From contig JAUIFE010000001.1 in assembly GCA_030429565.1 (NCBI GenBank), forward strand, positions 310,001 to 374,000: a stretch of 64,000 nucleotides of DNA, in the 5' to 3' direction. The DNA comes from Holophagae bacterium. Lineage in GTDB: Bacteria > Acidobacteriota > Holophagae > Acanthopleuribacterales > Acanthopleuribacteraceae. Made by a program: the position numbers and the translations under genes. The notes beneath the pieces are model-generated. The model saw only the letters and a program-made list of their open reading frames with translations, ran no database searches and was not told where the DNA came from. This document shows, one piece after another, positions 1-8,457 of the stretch (position 1 is the stretch's first letter; every line of letters begins with the position of its first letter).

Positions 1-1096
1 CGTCGGTCTGTCCGGCGGGGTTGATTCGGCCGTGGCGGCCTATCGCCTCAAGGAAGCGGGTCACGAAGTGATCGGCATTTTCATGAAAAACTGGGACGAC
101 GACGACGAGGGCTGCACCGCCGAAGAAGATCACCGCGACGCGCGTTTGGTGGCGGGCACGCTGGGCATTCCCTTCTATACATTTAACTTTGTCAAAGAAT
201 ACTGGGACCGCGTTTTCAAACACTTTTTAGCAGAATACGGCAAAGGTTATACACCCAATCCAGATATCTTGTGCAACAAGGAAATCAAGTTTAAGTGTTT
301 CCTGGAAAAAGCGTTGGCACTGAAAGCGGACAACCTGGCGACCGGCCATTACGCACGCGTTTGTTTCGAAGACGGTTATTACCAAATGCTCAAAGGCGTC
401 GATCCCAACAAAGACCAATCCTATTTTCTTTACACCTTGCGTCAGAACGCACTCTCGCGAGCGCTTTTCCCTTTGGGCGATTTGCACAAGGGCGAAGTCC
501 GCGAAATCGCCAAACAAGCGGGTTTACCCAACTGGGATCGCAAAGATTCAACCGGTATCTGTTTCATCGGCGAACGCAATTTCAAGGATTTCCTCAAGGG
601 TTATTTGGGCATGAAGCCAGGTGTGATTGAAGACCCTGACGGCAAAGCCGTCGGCAAACACGACGGCCTGATGTTCCACACCATCGGCCAACGTCAAGGC
701 CTCGGCATTGGGGGACCGGGCGAACCCTGGTACGTCGCCGGCAAGGACACCGACCGCAATGTGTTAATTGCCGCCCAAGGCAAAAACCACCCCATTCTGT
801 TTGCGCCCGCCTTGCAGTGTTCGGACGTTTCAACCACCACCGAACAACCGCTGCCATTGGACACCGAACTCACTTGCAAAATTCGCTACCGCCAGCAGGA
901 CCAGACGTGTCGCGTCCAGGCCGGGCCGCAACCAGACACCTTTGTGGTCCACTTCCCACAGCCACAGCGCGCGATCGCACCCAAACAATCGATTGTGTTT
1001 TATCAAGGTGATCGCTGCCTCGGCGGCGGTGTCATTGATACGGCCCTACGCGACGGCGTCGCTCCGCAAGCGGAAAACGCCGCCGCCCTACCCTGA
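1..1096 (+). CDS. mnmA: tRNA-specific 2-thiouridylase MnmA (5' end outside window)
   Basis: MnmA activates C2 of wobble U34 in tRNA Lys/Glu/Gln with ATP and inserts sulfur to make 2-thiouridine, in the cytoplasm. The reading frame is open from base 2, so the start codon lies to the left of the window; the first visible residues hold the PP-loop SGGVDS that binds ATP. Both catalytic cysteines are visible in their usual contexts: NPDILCNKEIKF (nucleophile, equivalent to E. coli C102) and STGICFIGERNF (persulfide Cys, equivalent to C199). GQRQGLGIGG and the C-terminal beta-barrel region follow. About 365 residues are visible, close to the full family length, so only a few residues are missing. 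It converges on the PilZ/kinase-fold gene, with a 44-bp gap holding a small TAGCG/CGCTA hairpin at 1122-1134. Identification is secure. Confidence 0.95.
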   Translation, partial: VGLSGGVDSAVAAYRLKEAGHEVIGIFMKNWDDDDEGCTAEEDHRDARLVAGTLGIPFYTFNFVKEYWDRVFKHFLAEYGKGYTPNPDILCNKEIKFKCFLEKALALKADNLATGHYARVCFEDGYYQMLKGVDPNKDQSYFLYTLRQNALSRALFPLGDLHKGEVREIAKQAGLPNWDRKDSTGICFIGERNFKDFLKGYLGMKPGVIEDPDGKAVGKHDGLMFHTIGQRQGLGIGGPGEPWYVAGKDTDRNVLIAAQGKNHPILFAPALQCSDVSTTTEQPLPLDTELTCKIRYRQQDQTCRVQAGPQPDTFVVHFPQPQRAIAPKQSIVFYQGDRCLGGGVIDTALRDGVAPQAENAAALP

Positions 1097-1140
1097 GCCT
1101 TAGAACCTGAGAACCCCCGCTTAGCGTCACGCTATTTGGT

Positions 1141-3414
1141 TTAAAACGAGCCGTGTTCGAAAAACACATCTTCATTGCGCCAGTAAAACAAACCCAAGGC
1201 GCGCATGCCGGCAAACCAAAGGTAGAGGTAACCGACCCAACCCACCAGCAAGGCCGGCAAAGGGCTCAGTACGACACTCGCCACACCGACCGCCACGCCA
1301 AGACAAACGAACAAAAGGCCGAACACCGCGATGGACACCATGTAATCCACGGCGAGACGGGGCAAGACCCGCACCAGGGTGACGACATCAAAGACACCTT
1401 TCACCCCGTACAAACTCACCATCAACAACAGCCACGGTAGCGCCGGCCAGCTCAGCAACGAAACCAGAGCAATGGCCGTCTCCTGGCTTTGCAGATAGGC
1501 AGCCATGTCAGACACACTCGGCTGAAACAACGCGGGTAACATCAACAAAAAGGCCGGCACACCTACCATGAGATGCACCACAAACCATTGAAAGTAGGGC
1601 ACCAAACCGGAGTCCATCACCCCGTTCCATTGCGGAAAATCACAAAACGCCCGTTCCCCGGCGGCGGCATGCTGCACCACTTCGCGACTGGTTTGAAAGA
1701 AAAAACCAGTCACACAAATCATCGCCAATAAACCAAACACCAACAGCGGCGGCAGAATTGACAACAGGGCTACGACAAACATAAACACCGGAATCAAAAC
1801 CCCCCAAATCAGCAGCGTGGTCAGGCCGGAAAGAGGGTGCTTTAGTGCATCCCACAACCAAAATCCCCCGGAAGGTGCGCGCCACTTACGCGATGCGACG
1901 GACGCAGGCGGATCCACGCGAGCGCTCGCTTCAGACTCAAGCCACTCGGCGTCAATGGCGGCCGCCTCATCGCGCGAGAGGCCAATGCCGACCCGCAAGC
2001 GCTGCAAGGTGCGCTGCTCACGCTCACCCGCCGCGTCGCGGTTCAACAATTCACGCGCGGCGGAACGATAGACGGCAAGCTTGTCGCCGAACACGCGGTT
2101 AAGGGTAGCCGGCGACACGGCCGGCGCCGCCATGGCATCGGGGAAGATACGCGCCAAAGCTTGGCTCAGATAACCAACACGCAGAGGATCGGCCGCGGGC
2201 GCACGACGCGCGCCTTGAAAAAAAGCGCCAATCATCCGATGACGCTCGTCGTTTTCGCTAAAGCGCCGATTCACCGGCGAACGTTGACCGTGCAGGCCCC
2301 CACTCAAAGCGTATTCGAGCAAAGCGCCGAGCCCGTATAAATCGTGATTGGGTAAGCGGCGCGGGGCGGCCGAACCCATTTGCGCGCACAACGCAGGTGC
2401 CACAAATTGAGGGGGAGCCTGCGCTTGAAAAGCAGCGCGTTGCGCGGCGCCCAACAACGAATGCGGCGGCAATGGATCAGCCAGCAACAAGCGTCCCTCG
2501 TCGCTGAACAAAATATTGGCCGGCTTGAGGTTGGTGTGCACCAAACGCTTGTGATGAAAGTGTTCTAAGGCGGCGGCAAGTTCGGCCGCCCAACGCGCAA
2601 CGTGTTCGACATGAATCGACTCACCTCGCGCCGTTTTGGCTTCAACAAGGGCCGCGAGCGAGCCGGCGCGGCAGTATGGGGTCACCATATATAGGGTATT
2701 GTTTTCAGCCAAGATGCCCACCTCGAGGATCGGCAACAAATGGTCGTGTTGCACCTCGGCGAGTTTGCTCAAGTAAGCCAACATGCGACGACGCGCCGCT
2801 TCATCGGCGAAAGTTCGTCCATGAAAAACCTTGAGCGCCGGCGATCGGCCGTCTTCTTCTACGCGATAAGTGGTGCCGAAAAAGCCGCGTCCCAAGGTTT
2901 CGATCACCGCGAAACGGCCAATCCGACCGCGCACTTCGCCAGGAGCGGCGGCAAGCGGAGCCGAGACCGGCAAGGCGCCGGCGGGATCGGGTTGCCGCCA
3001 TACATGGGTCACCCGCAAGGACGAAGGCGGTTGACTCAAGTCGGTTTGACTCGGGTCACAAGCTTGCGCGGCGGCAACAGCCGCTGTTTTTCGATAAAGC
3101 GCGTCAAATCCGGCGTTGGCACCGACCACCCCAAAACCCAAGGTGCGGTTTTCGCCCACGGCCGGGGTTTTGCACAAAGCATCGCAAAAAAGGTAGCGTT
3201 CATCGTGGTACAAAACTAAGCTAAATTTGCTTTGTTGGGGCGGTGCTTGTTCAAAGACAACACGCAAACCCTTTTTACTCAAATTAATACAGGTCCCGCG
3301 ATAGGTTTGCCCGTGAGCAAAAATTGCAACGGGTAGCGCGCAGGGAAAACGCGGATCGGCGCGACGTTGGGGAGGTTGAATAACATGGGGTAAGGCACAG
3401 CTCAGGGTGGTCAT
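1141..3414 (-). CDS. PilZ - Ser/Thr pseudokinase - polytopic membrane protein
   Basis: About 757 aa. An N-terminal PilZ-like domain (RRADPRFPC near residue 20, then NLSKKGLRV) would bind c-di-GMP or act as a PilZ-type interaction module. A Hanks-type kinase fold follows: glycine loop LGRGFFGTTY near 170 and lysine in ALKVF near 195. The catalytic loop reads HTNLKPANI (residues 293-301), so the HRD aspartate is Asn295. The DFG position reads DPL (D313), so the metal-binding Asp is kept but the Phe-Gly is lost. I therefore call it a probable pseudokinase. The last 190 or so residues form several hydrophobic helices resembling YIP1/DUF4013 membrane domains. The frame is open upstream to 3486, but the ATG at 3414 is chosen because GAGGCG sits just before it. 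Presumed role: membrane-bound receptor or scaffold integrating c-di-GMP; partner unknown. Confidence 0.8.
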   Translation of the reverse strand: MTTLSCALPHVIQPPQRRADPRFPCALPVAIFAHGQTYRGTCINLSKKGLRVVFEQAPPQQSKFSLVLYHDERYLFCDALCKTPAVGENRTLGFGVVGANAGFDALYRKTAAVAAAQACDPSQTDLSQPPSSLRVTHVWRQPDPAGALPVSAPLAAAPGEVRGRIGRFAVIETLGRGFFGTTYRVEEDGRSPALKVFHGRTFADEAARRRMLAYLSKLAEVQHDHLLPILEVGILAENNTLYMVTPYCRAGSLAALVEAKTARGESIHVEHVARWAAELAAALEHFHHKRLVHTNLKPANILFSDEGRLLLADPLPPHSLLGAAQRAAFQAQAPPQFVAPALCAQMGSAAPRRLPNHDLYGLGALLEYALSGGLHGQRSPVNRRFSENDERHRMIGAFFQGARRAPAADPLRVGYLSQALARIFPDAMAAPAVSPATLNRVFGDKLAVYRSAARELLNRDAAGEREQRTLQRLRVGIGLSRDEAAAIDAEWLESEASARVDPPASVASRKWRAPSGGFWLWDALKHPLSGLTTLLIWGVLIPVFMFVVALLSILPPLLVFGLLAMICVTGFFFQTSREVVQHAAAGERAFCDFPQWNGVMDSGLVPYFQWFVVHLMVGVPAFLLMLPALFQPSVSDMAAYLQSQETAIALVSLLSWPALPWLLLMVSLYGVKGVFDVVTLVRVLPRLAVDYMVSIAVFGLLFVCLGVAVGVASVVLSPLPALLVGWVGYLYLWFAGMRALGLFYWRNEDVFFEHGSF

Positions 3415-3782
3415 CAAAATCGCCTCGCATCGCAGGCACACCGCAGCCCTGCCCCGAAGCCTACACCTCGAGCCGACGCGGTCCACCTACCTCAAAATTC
3501 CCGTCCCAGATTTGGACGGCGCCGGCAGAAACACGGGCGTCGATCAGCAACCCCAATAAAACAGAGACGGCAGTTAACACGACGGCACCGTTTGAAGGCA
3601 TCCGTCGAGGACATGCACGATAGAAGAAATTCTGTTTAAGCCGGATAAACATCACAGCTACAAAAAGGCCTCGACGCTAATAACTTCAGCCGAGCACCGT
3701 GACGTTCCACCTAATCAAGCGCGAGTCACCAACAAAAAGGGCCTAAACGGGGCGGAAACGGCAAGAAAAATGTAAGAAATGC
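3415..3782. other. Intergenic region upstream of the PilZ-pseudokinase gene
   Basis: Between the pseudokinase start and the rpsU terminator I see no convincing gene. A 64-aa leftward frame (3461-3655) has no ribosome binding site and runs into the pseudokinase gene, so it is not called. The leftward promoter of the pseudokinase gene should lie here but no clear -35/-10 pair stands out. Confidence 0.4.
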
Positions 3783-3783
3783 A

Positions 3784-3814
3784 AAAAGGCAGCCGCGAGA
3801 AACGACTGCCTTTT
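3784..3814 (-). terminator. Rho-independent terminator of rpsU
   Basis: A 9-bp perfect stem (AAAAGGCAG / CTGCCTTTT, loop 13 nt) lies 53 bp beyond the rpsU stop codon. On the minus strand the stem is followed by a run of T, which fits an intrinsic terminator for rpsU. The A-rich and T-rich flanks also make it potentially bidirectional. Confidence 0.8.
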
Positions 3815-3866
3815 AAGAAATGGACACACCTTGTTGTAGCGGCGGTCAATATTGAGATCGGAGATT

Positions 3867-4082
3867 CTAGTTGTAGTAGCGCATCCGTTGACGTTCTTTG
3901 CGGAGCTTCTTCAGGATCTTTTTGCGCGCTTCTAACTTTTCTTTGCGACGAATCTCGGAAGGTTTGATGAAATGTTTTCTTTTCTTAATTTCAGAAAACA
4001 GCCCAGAACGCTCACACTTGCGTTTAAACTGCTTGACGATCTCATCGATTGACTCGTGGCCTTGCAAAACAACAATTGGCAT
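3867..4082 (-). CDS. rpsU: 30S ribosomal protein S21
   Basis: 71 aa, very basic, beginning MPIVVLQGHESIDEIVKQFK and followed by the KCERSG element and the Lys/Arg-rich helix ending MRYYN, all typical of bS21. S21 is a late-assembly protein of the small subunit that helps base-pairing of mRNA leaders near the anti-Shine-Dalgarno. AAGGATG 9 nt upstream of the ATG serves as RBS. It is monocistronic, with its own promoter candidate and terminator. Length and sequence are normal. Confidence 0.96.
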   Translation of the reverse strand: MPIVVLQGHESIDEIVKQFKRKCERSGLFSEIKKRKHFIKPSEIRRKEKLEARKKILKKLRKERQRMRYYN

Positions 4083-4146
4083 AAAGTGTCACATCCTTTC
4101 TATTTTGAATTGACGGCCTGGCGATTGAGCCGGGCACAAGTCGACT

Positions 4147-4175
4147 AGTTTATCATGCGCCCCATCCGTAATCAA
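4147..4175 (-). promoter_or_regulatory. Candidate sigma70-type promoter of rpsU
   Basis: On the minus strand TTGATT (4170-4175) and TAAACT (4147-4152) are separated by 17 bp, each matching the consensus at 4 of 6 positions. Transcription would start near 4140 and give a leader of about 58 nt. By-eye assignment only. Confidence 0.35.
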
Positions 4176-4387
4176 GAACCCTACGCAAAAAAGCCGATTC
4201 AATCGCACCACCGCCACGCTTGCACGGCTAAGGACTTGACTCGTCCCAACGGCAAGGATATGGTTACCTTTGGGTTTCGTCCGCCACCAGAAGTTGCGCC
4301 GTCGCGAATTCTGCTGCCGGCCGAAACCCACGTCGGGTCAGTCCTTCACGGGCGCCGGCAGGACGAAAAACACGGAGCATACACCAT

Positions 4388-4513
4388 ATGTGGTACATTG
4401 CAGCGTTTCTTCTCACCGTTTCCCCCATCATTGTGGGTATCGGCGCCGTTATCGGCAACTTTGTCGTCGATGAGTTTTACGAATACCCGCTTTACGACAG
4501 CTACGACAACTAA
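4388..4513 (+). CDS. 41-aa single-pass membrane microprotein (hypothetical)
   Basis: A short frame starts at ATG 4388 and ends TAA 4511-4513. The product has a hydrophobic helix of about 23 residues (YIAAFLLTVSPIIVGIGAVI then GNFVV) followed by an acidic, tyrosine-rich tail (DEFYEYPLYDSYDN). ACGGAG lies about 10 nt upstream as a possible RBS, and a strong intrinsic terminator begins 36 bp after the stop codon, which supports a real, short transcription unit. I do not recognise a family. It would be a one-helix inner-membrane protein with a charged tail. It lies between rpsU (divergent) and the DUF58 gene. The main doubt is its length. Confidence 0.5.
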   Translation: MWYIAAFLLTVSPIIVGIGAVIGNFVVDEFYEYPLYDSYDN

Positions 4514-4549
4514 AACGGACATCCGCACAACGAGAATATGAAACAACTG

Positions 4550-4573
4550 AAAGCACCTCTCCGAGGTGCTTTT
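4550..4573 (+). terminator. Intrinsic terminator after the microprotein gene
   Basis: A perfect 10-bp stem (AAAGCACCTC / GAGGTGCTTT) with a 3-nt loop is followed by a T-run. It overlaps the extreme 5' end of the open frame of the next gene, which argues that the DUF58 gene starts further right, at 4605. Confidence 0.85.
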
Positions 4574-4604
4574 TGCGTTTGCCGTCCGCGAAAGGTGGTG
4601 TTCT

Positions 4605-5567
4605 CTGACAACCAAACCACGGCAACCCCGTCAGTGGGCGCTCCAAAATACCGGCAAGTTTTTTCTCATCGGTATCCTGATTCTCTACGGCGTTAGCTAT
4701 CTCACCACCAACAACACCATCTTCCTCTTCAACAGTCTGTTCCTCGCTATTGCCATCTACAACGTGCTGTATCTGCGCTTCACCTTTCCCAGCATGACCA
4801 TTACGGTGCGCAACCCTTCCGAGCTTTTTGCCAACCGCGACGGCTCCTTCGAAGTTCACATCGAAAACAAAGCGCGATTTCTAGCGGCGGGTCCGCTTTC
4901 GGTCACCTTCTACACCGACCAAGAAGACCTCACCTTTGACGCCGTTGTCGACCGCGTCTCGGTAGGCAGCCCCACCCTCCATGCCGTCCATTTCACACCG
5001 ACCAAACGCGGCCGCCTCAAAATCATCGCCGTCTCACTGGAAAATGGCGCGCCCTTCGGATTATTTGCACGCAGACAACGCCTCGAACTGGATCAACAAC
5101 TGCTGGTTTTCCCAGAGATCCTCGAAAAAGTCCCGCGCTTACCCCACAGCGAACAACCTCGCTCAGGTCTAGAACCCCAGCAAAGCGAGGACTTTCAATA
5201 TCTGTCACCCTACCAGCCGGGCGATGACATTCGCATGATTCACTGGCGCAAATCAGCGACCACCAGCGCGCCGATTGTGCGCCGCGATTTTCAAAAGAAG
5301 GAACGCGTCGAACCGCGCATCTTTCTGGCCGACGCCTGCCCCCACTTCGAATTTGCCGTTAAAGTCATGGCAACCTGGGTCGTTCACGATGAAGGCTTCG
5401 ACGAATGGGCACTCTACGGCAATCAAGGCCTCAAGGTTCCCGCCGACCAAGCCCAAATGCTGGCGTTCCTCGCCGAGGTCACCCCGATCCACGCCGATCA
5501 AACCGGTGACCTGCTGCAGGGTTCGTCGCGCCGCATTCTCCGCGCCTCCGATATTCAACCTACTTAG
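4605..5567 (+). CDS. DUF58 domain protein with two N-terminal membrane helices
   Basis: About 320 aa. The DUF58 signature is clear near residues 195-220: SEDFQYLSPYQPGDDIRMIHW, then R-K-S-A. DUF58 proteins usually sit beside MoxR AAA+ ATPases and VWA proteins, but none is visible here. Two hydrophobic segments near the N-terminus (FFLIGILILYGVSYL and FLFNSLFLAIAIYNVLYL) anchor it in the membrane, with a beta-rich stretch before the DUF58 core. The frame is open from a GTG at 4566, but that lies inside a terminator. I place the start at CTG 4605, six bases after AAAGGTGG; a CTG start is unusual and should be checked. Molecular function is unknown; roles in envelope stress or protein maturation are suggested for the family. 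Confidence 0.75.
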   Translation: MTTKPRQPRQWALQNTGKFFLIGILILYGVSYLTTNNTIFLFNSLFLAIAIYNVLYLRFTFPSMTITVRNPSELFANRDGSFEVHIENKARFLAAGPLSVTFYTDQEDLTFDAVVDRVSVGSPTLHAVHFTPTKRGRLKIIAVSLENGAPFGLFARRQRLELDQQLLVFPEILEKVPRLPHSEQPRSGLEPQQSEDFQYLSPYQPGDDIRMIHWRKSATTSAPIVRRDFQKKERVEPRIFLADACPHFEFAVKVMATWVVHDEGFDEWALYGNQGLKVPADQAQMLAFLAEVTPIHADQTGDLLQGSSRRILRASDIQPT

Positions 5568-5737
5568 GCGGGGTCGTCTTGAGGATGGCTCATCCGCCAT
5601 GGACAGCCGGAAAGTCGGCTTGCTTGCGCCCCGGCACTGGGAGAAGGAAGTCCGCTTCTGTTATGATGCGATGACCTTCCTGAACAAAAAGCCGACGACC
5701 GTGCACCGGCGCCGTGCCTCGGCAAGCAAGGATCCCT

Positions 5738-7582
5738 ATGTTCCGTATTTCTATCGCCGAACCTTATTCCTATCGCGTCCTGACCTTAGCTCTTCTTTTG
5801 TGGTCGACGGCCGTCCCAGCCTGGGGCCAAATCCAAGGAATCGTGACTGCCGCCACCGACCAACAACCCATTGCCGCGGCCCAAATCCGCATCCAGGGTG
5901 CCACTGCCGCGGCGCTCAGCGACAGCGGCGGTTTTTTTAGTCTCGACGACGAACGCCCCTTCCCTTTTAAATTGGTCGCCGGCGCAGCCGGATACTACAA
6001 CCAAGCACTTCTGATTAACGACAGCACCGATCTCAACAACCTCTTGTTTGAACTGGCGGCAATTGACACCACCATCGTCGCCGACCACCCCTTCAACACC
6101 GCCGGCCAATGCTCCGGCTGCCATTTCAGTCAATTTTCGGAATGGCGCACGTCGTCCATGGCCGGCACCGGCCTCAACACCTGGGTCTTCGATTTGCTGA
6201 ACGGTGAAGGCACCGTCGGCGGCAGCGGTGGCTTTGTCTACCAACGCGATTCAGTCCACCGTGACCGCCTGCCCAACAGCAGTTGCTCGGCCTGCCACTC
6301 CCCGGTTCATTGGCTGAGTGATATCGAGAATGCAGGCATGGGCGACATCCATGCGCCCAACCAAGCAATGGAAGACGGTGTTACTTGCGAAGTCTGTCAC
6401 CGCGCTTACAGCTTGGCACCCGACAAACTCAACTGGCCAGGAGTCTCACCGGAGGCGTTGACCTTGTTACGCGGTCCGCAGGTGATCCAATTCGGCCTGC
6501 TCGGCGATGCCGATTACAGCAACGCAACGATCATGCGTCCTGGCTACAACCCGCTGTTAAGAGACACGTTATGTGCATCCTGCCACCAGGAAAACAACGA
6601 CCACAACGGCGATGGCGACTTTGAAGATCCCGGCTCCGTGCCCCACGAAACCACCTACAGCGAGTACCTTCGCTATCGCCAAGCCGAGCCCGAGGGCGCG
6701 ACCCAAACCTGTGTTGGTTGCCACATGCCCGCCACCGAAAGCATTGGCTACTGCAGCTTTAGCAACGTCATCCGCGACCCGGGCACCATCCGCAGCCACG
6801 AGTTGCGCGGCACCAGCGCGGATTACCTGGAAAACGCGCTAACCCTTAGCGTCGGTGTCGCGCCAGGCGGCGTGGCCGACGGATCCCTGCAAATCATGGT
6901 CGGTTTAAACAACCATGGCGCGGGTCATGCCGTCCCAACCGGTATCGCCATTCGCAACATCATCTTGCTGGTAGAAGCACGCGACGCGCAAGGCAACCGG
7001 CTAACCCAACTCAGCGGCGACACGGTCGACGCGGTCGGCGGCATCGGCGATCCGGCTCAAGGCTTTTTTGCCGGCTTACCGGGTTTTGCTTTTTATAAAG
7101 ACCTGGCAAGTGGCGAAGAGCGACGGGTGTTTTACACCGAGGCGGATCGAATTGCCGCCGACACACGCATCCAAGCCGGCGAGACCTATTTCAACACGTT
7201 TGCCTTTGCGCTGGATCAAACGCAAAAAACCGACGACCTTGCTGTTGATGTGCGCGTCATTTATCGGCGCGCCTTTTACGACCTCATTCTGGCCAAGGAC
7301 TGGACGGAAACGGGTCTCGGCGCACCGCTGCCCGAACGAGAAGCGCCGCATTTCGGCACCTTAATGGAACGCGACACGCGCAGTTTGGCCTGGTGTGACC
7401 TGATCAACCTCGACGGCGAAGCGGGCATCGCACTATCGGACCTCCAAATCCTCGCCGCCGCTTGGCAACAAGCAGGCGCTCACCCCTTTGACGCCGAGGC
7501 GCGCGTGACCGTGCTCGATCTGACCGCCATGACCAACTGCCGCACCCCGGCCCAAGCAACCGGCGGGAGCTCGGCACCATGA
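5738..7582 (+). CDS. Secreted pentahaem c-type cytochrome with N-terminal carboxypeptidase-like domain
   Basis: About 614 aa with a signal peptide (hydrophobic VLTLALLLWSTAVPAWGQ). A short Ig-like carboxypeptidase-regulatory domain follows (IQGIVTAATDQQPIAAAQI). Five CXXCH haem sites are visible: CSGCH at 125, CSACH at 183, CEVCH at 217, CASCH at 279 and CVGCH at 325. The C-terminal half has no haem motif and looks beta-rich; near the end a DLINLDGEAGIALSDLQILAAAW stretch recalls a dockerin/EF-type repeat. Periplasmic or cell-surface electron transfer is likely; substrate unknown. The start ATG 5738 is chosen over GTG 5714 because AAGGA precedes it by 7 bases. The stop overlaps the trmO start (ATGA), so the two are translationally coupled although their roles are unrelated. 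Confidence 0.8.
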   Translation: MFRISIAEPYSYRVLTLALLLWSTAVPAWGQIQGIVTAATDQQPIAAAQIRIQGATAAALSDSGGFFSLDDERPFPFKLVAGAAGYYNQALLINDSTDLNNLLFELAAIDTTIVADHPFNTAGQCSGCHFSQFSEWRTSSMAGTGLNTWVFDLLNGEGTVGGSGGFVYQRDSVHRDRLPNSSCSACHSPVHWLSDIENAGMGDIHAPNQAMEDGVTCEVCHRAYSLAPDKLNWPGVSPEALTLLRGPQVIQFGLLGDADYSNATIMRPGYNPLLRDTLCASCHQENNDHNGDGDFEDPGSVPHETTYSEYLRYRQAEPEGATQTCVGCHMPATESIGYCSFSNVIRDPGTIRSHELRGTSADYLENALTLSVGVAPGGVADGSLQIMVGLNNHGAGHAVPTGIAIRNIILLVEARDAQGNRLTQLSGDTVDAVGGIGDPAQGFFAGLPGFAFYKDLASGEERRVFYTEADRIAADTRIQAGETYFNTFAFALDQTQKTDDLAVDVRVIYRRAFYDLILAKDWTETGLGAPLPEREAPHFGTLMERDTRSLAWCDLINLDGEAGIALSDLQILAAAWQQAGAHPFDAEARVTVLDLTAMTNCRTPAQATGGSSAP

Positions 7583-8283
7583 ACCCGGTCACCATGATCC
7601 CGATCGGCGTGTTCCATTCGTGTTTCGCCGAAAAGTTCGGCATCCCACGTCAGCCGGGCCTGACGCGCCACGCCCACGGCTACGTAGCCCTTGCACCCGA
7701 CTACGCCCGCGCCGACGCCTTTCGCGGCATTGAGCAGTTCTCCCACTTGTGGTTGTCCTGGGTTTTCCACCTCGCCCAAAAACCCAACTGGTCACCCACC
7801 GTGCGCCCACCGCGTTTGGGCGGCAACACCCGTGTCGGCGTCTTCGCCACCCGCGCCCCCTTCCGGCCCAACCCACTCGGCCTGTCGGTGGTGCGTTTCG
7901 AAAGACTCGAGCAAAACGGCCGTACCCTGCACCTTCATGTACGCGGCGGCGATTTGGTCGACGGCACCCCCATCCTGGACATCAAACCCTACATCCCCTA
8001 CGCCGACGCCGTTGTCGATGCCGACGGCGGCTTCGCCGATCACAAACCCGAAGCCGGCTTGCCGGTGCACTTCAGCGACCTAGCCGAACAGCAGTTGGCA
8101 CAGCTCCAAAACACGCCCACCGATTTTCGCGACCTGATCGTCGATATCTTGGCCGGCGATCCTCGCCCCGCCTATCGCCGCGAGGAAACAACGCGCGACT
8201 ACGGTGTCAAACTCTACAATTACGACGTCAAATGGCGTGTTACATCCGGACAAGTGGAAGTGTTCCAAATTGTTAAATGTTAA
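7579..8283 (+). CDS. trmO: tRNA (t6A37-N6)-methyltransferase TrmO/TsaA family
   Basis: 234 aa. N-terminal PIGVFHSCFAEKFGIPRQPG is the TrmO start. GIEQFSHLWLSWVFH, RPPRLGGNTRVGVFATRAPFRPNPLGLS and DGTPILDIKPYIPY are the conserved SAM/tRNA-site motifs of this beta-barrel methyltransferase. In E. coli TrmO methylates t6A37 of tRNA-Thr to m6t6A using SAM. The C-terminal part (LNTPTDFR region, then PRPAYRRE and YDVKW) is the usual extension. The gene overlaps the cytochrome gene by 4 bp (ATGA). Cytoplasmic. Assignment is confident at family level. Confidence 0.88.
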   Translation: MNPVTMIPIGVFHSCFAEKFGIPRQPGLTRHAHGYVALAPDYARADAFRGIEQFSHLWLSWVFHLAQKPNWSPTVRPPRLGGNTRVGVFATRAPFRPNPLGLSVVRFERLEQNGRTLHLHVRGGDLVDGTPILDIKPYIPYADAVVDADGGFADHKPEAGLPVHFSDLAEQQLAQLQNTPTDFRDLIVDILAGDPRPAYRREETTRDYGVKLYNYDVKWRVTSGQVEVFQIVKC

Positions 8284-8457
8284 CCATCACAACCAACGCG
8301 ACGCCCGAAGCAAACGATTACGCGACAGATGCGTTTGCTCACAAGCTATCGTGTTCACACGCGGGTTTGTGTGTTTAAATGGGCACCTCTTTGCACACGG
8401 CCAACGATACCGTTACCCGGCCTCAATCATTTCAGCACACCAGGAGCCGATTGTTTC

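Noticed and set aside
3461..3655. 64-aa leftward frame with a hydrophobic segment before the pseudokinase gene
   Set aside because: No ribosome binding site, and it runs into the neighbouring gene; no family recognised.
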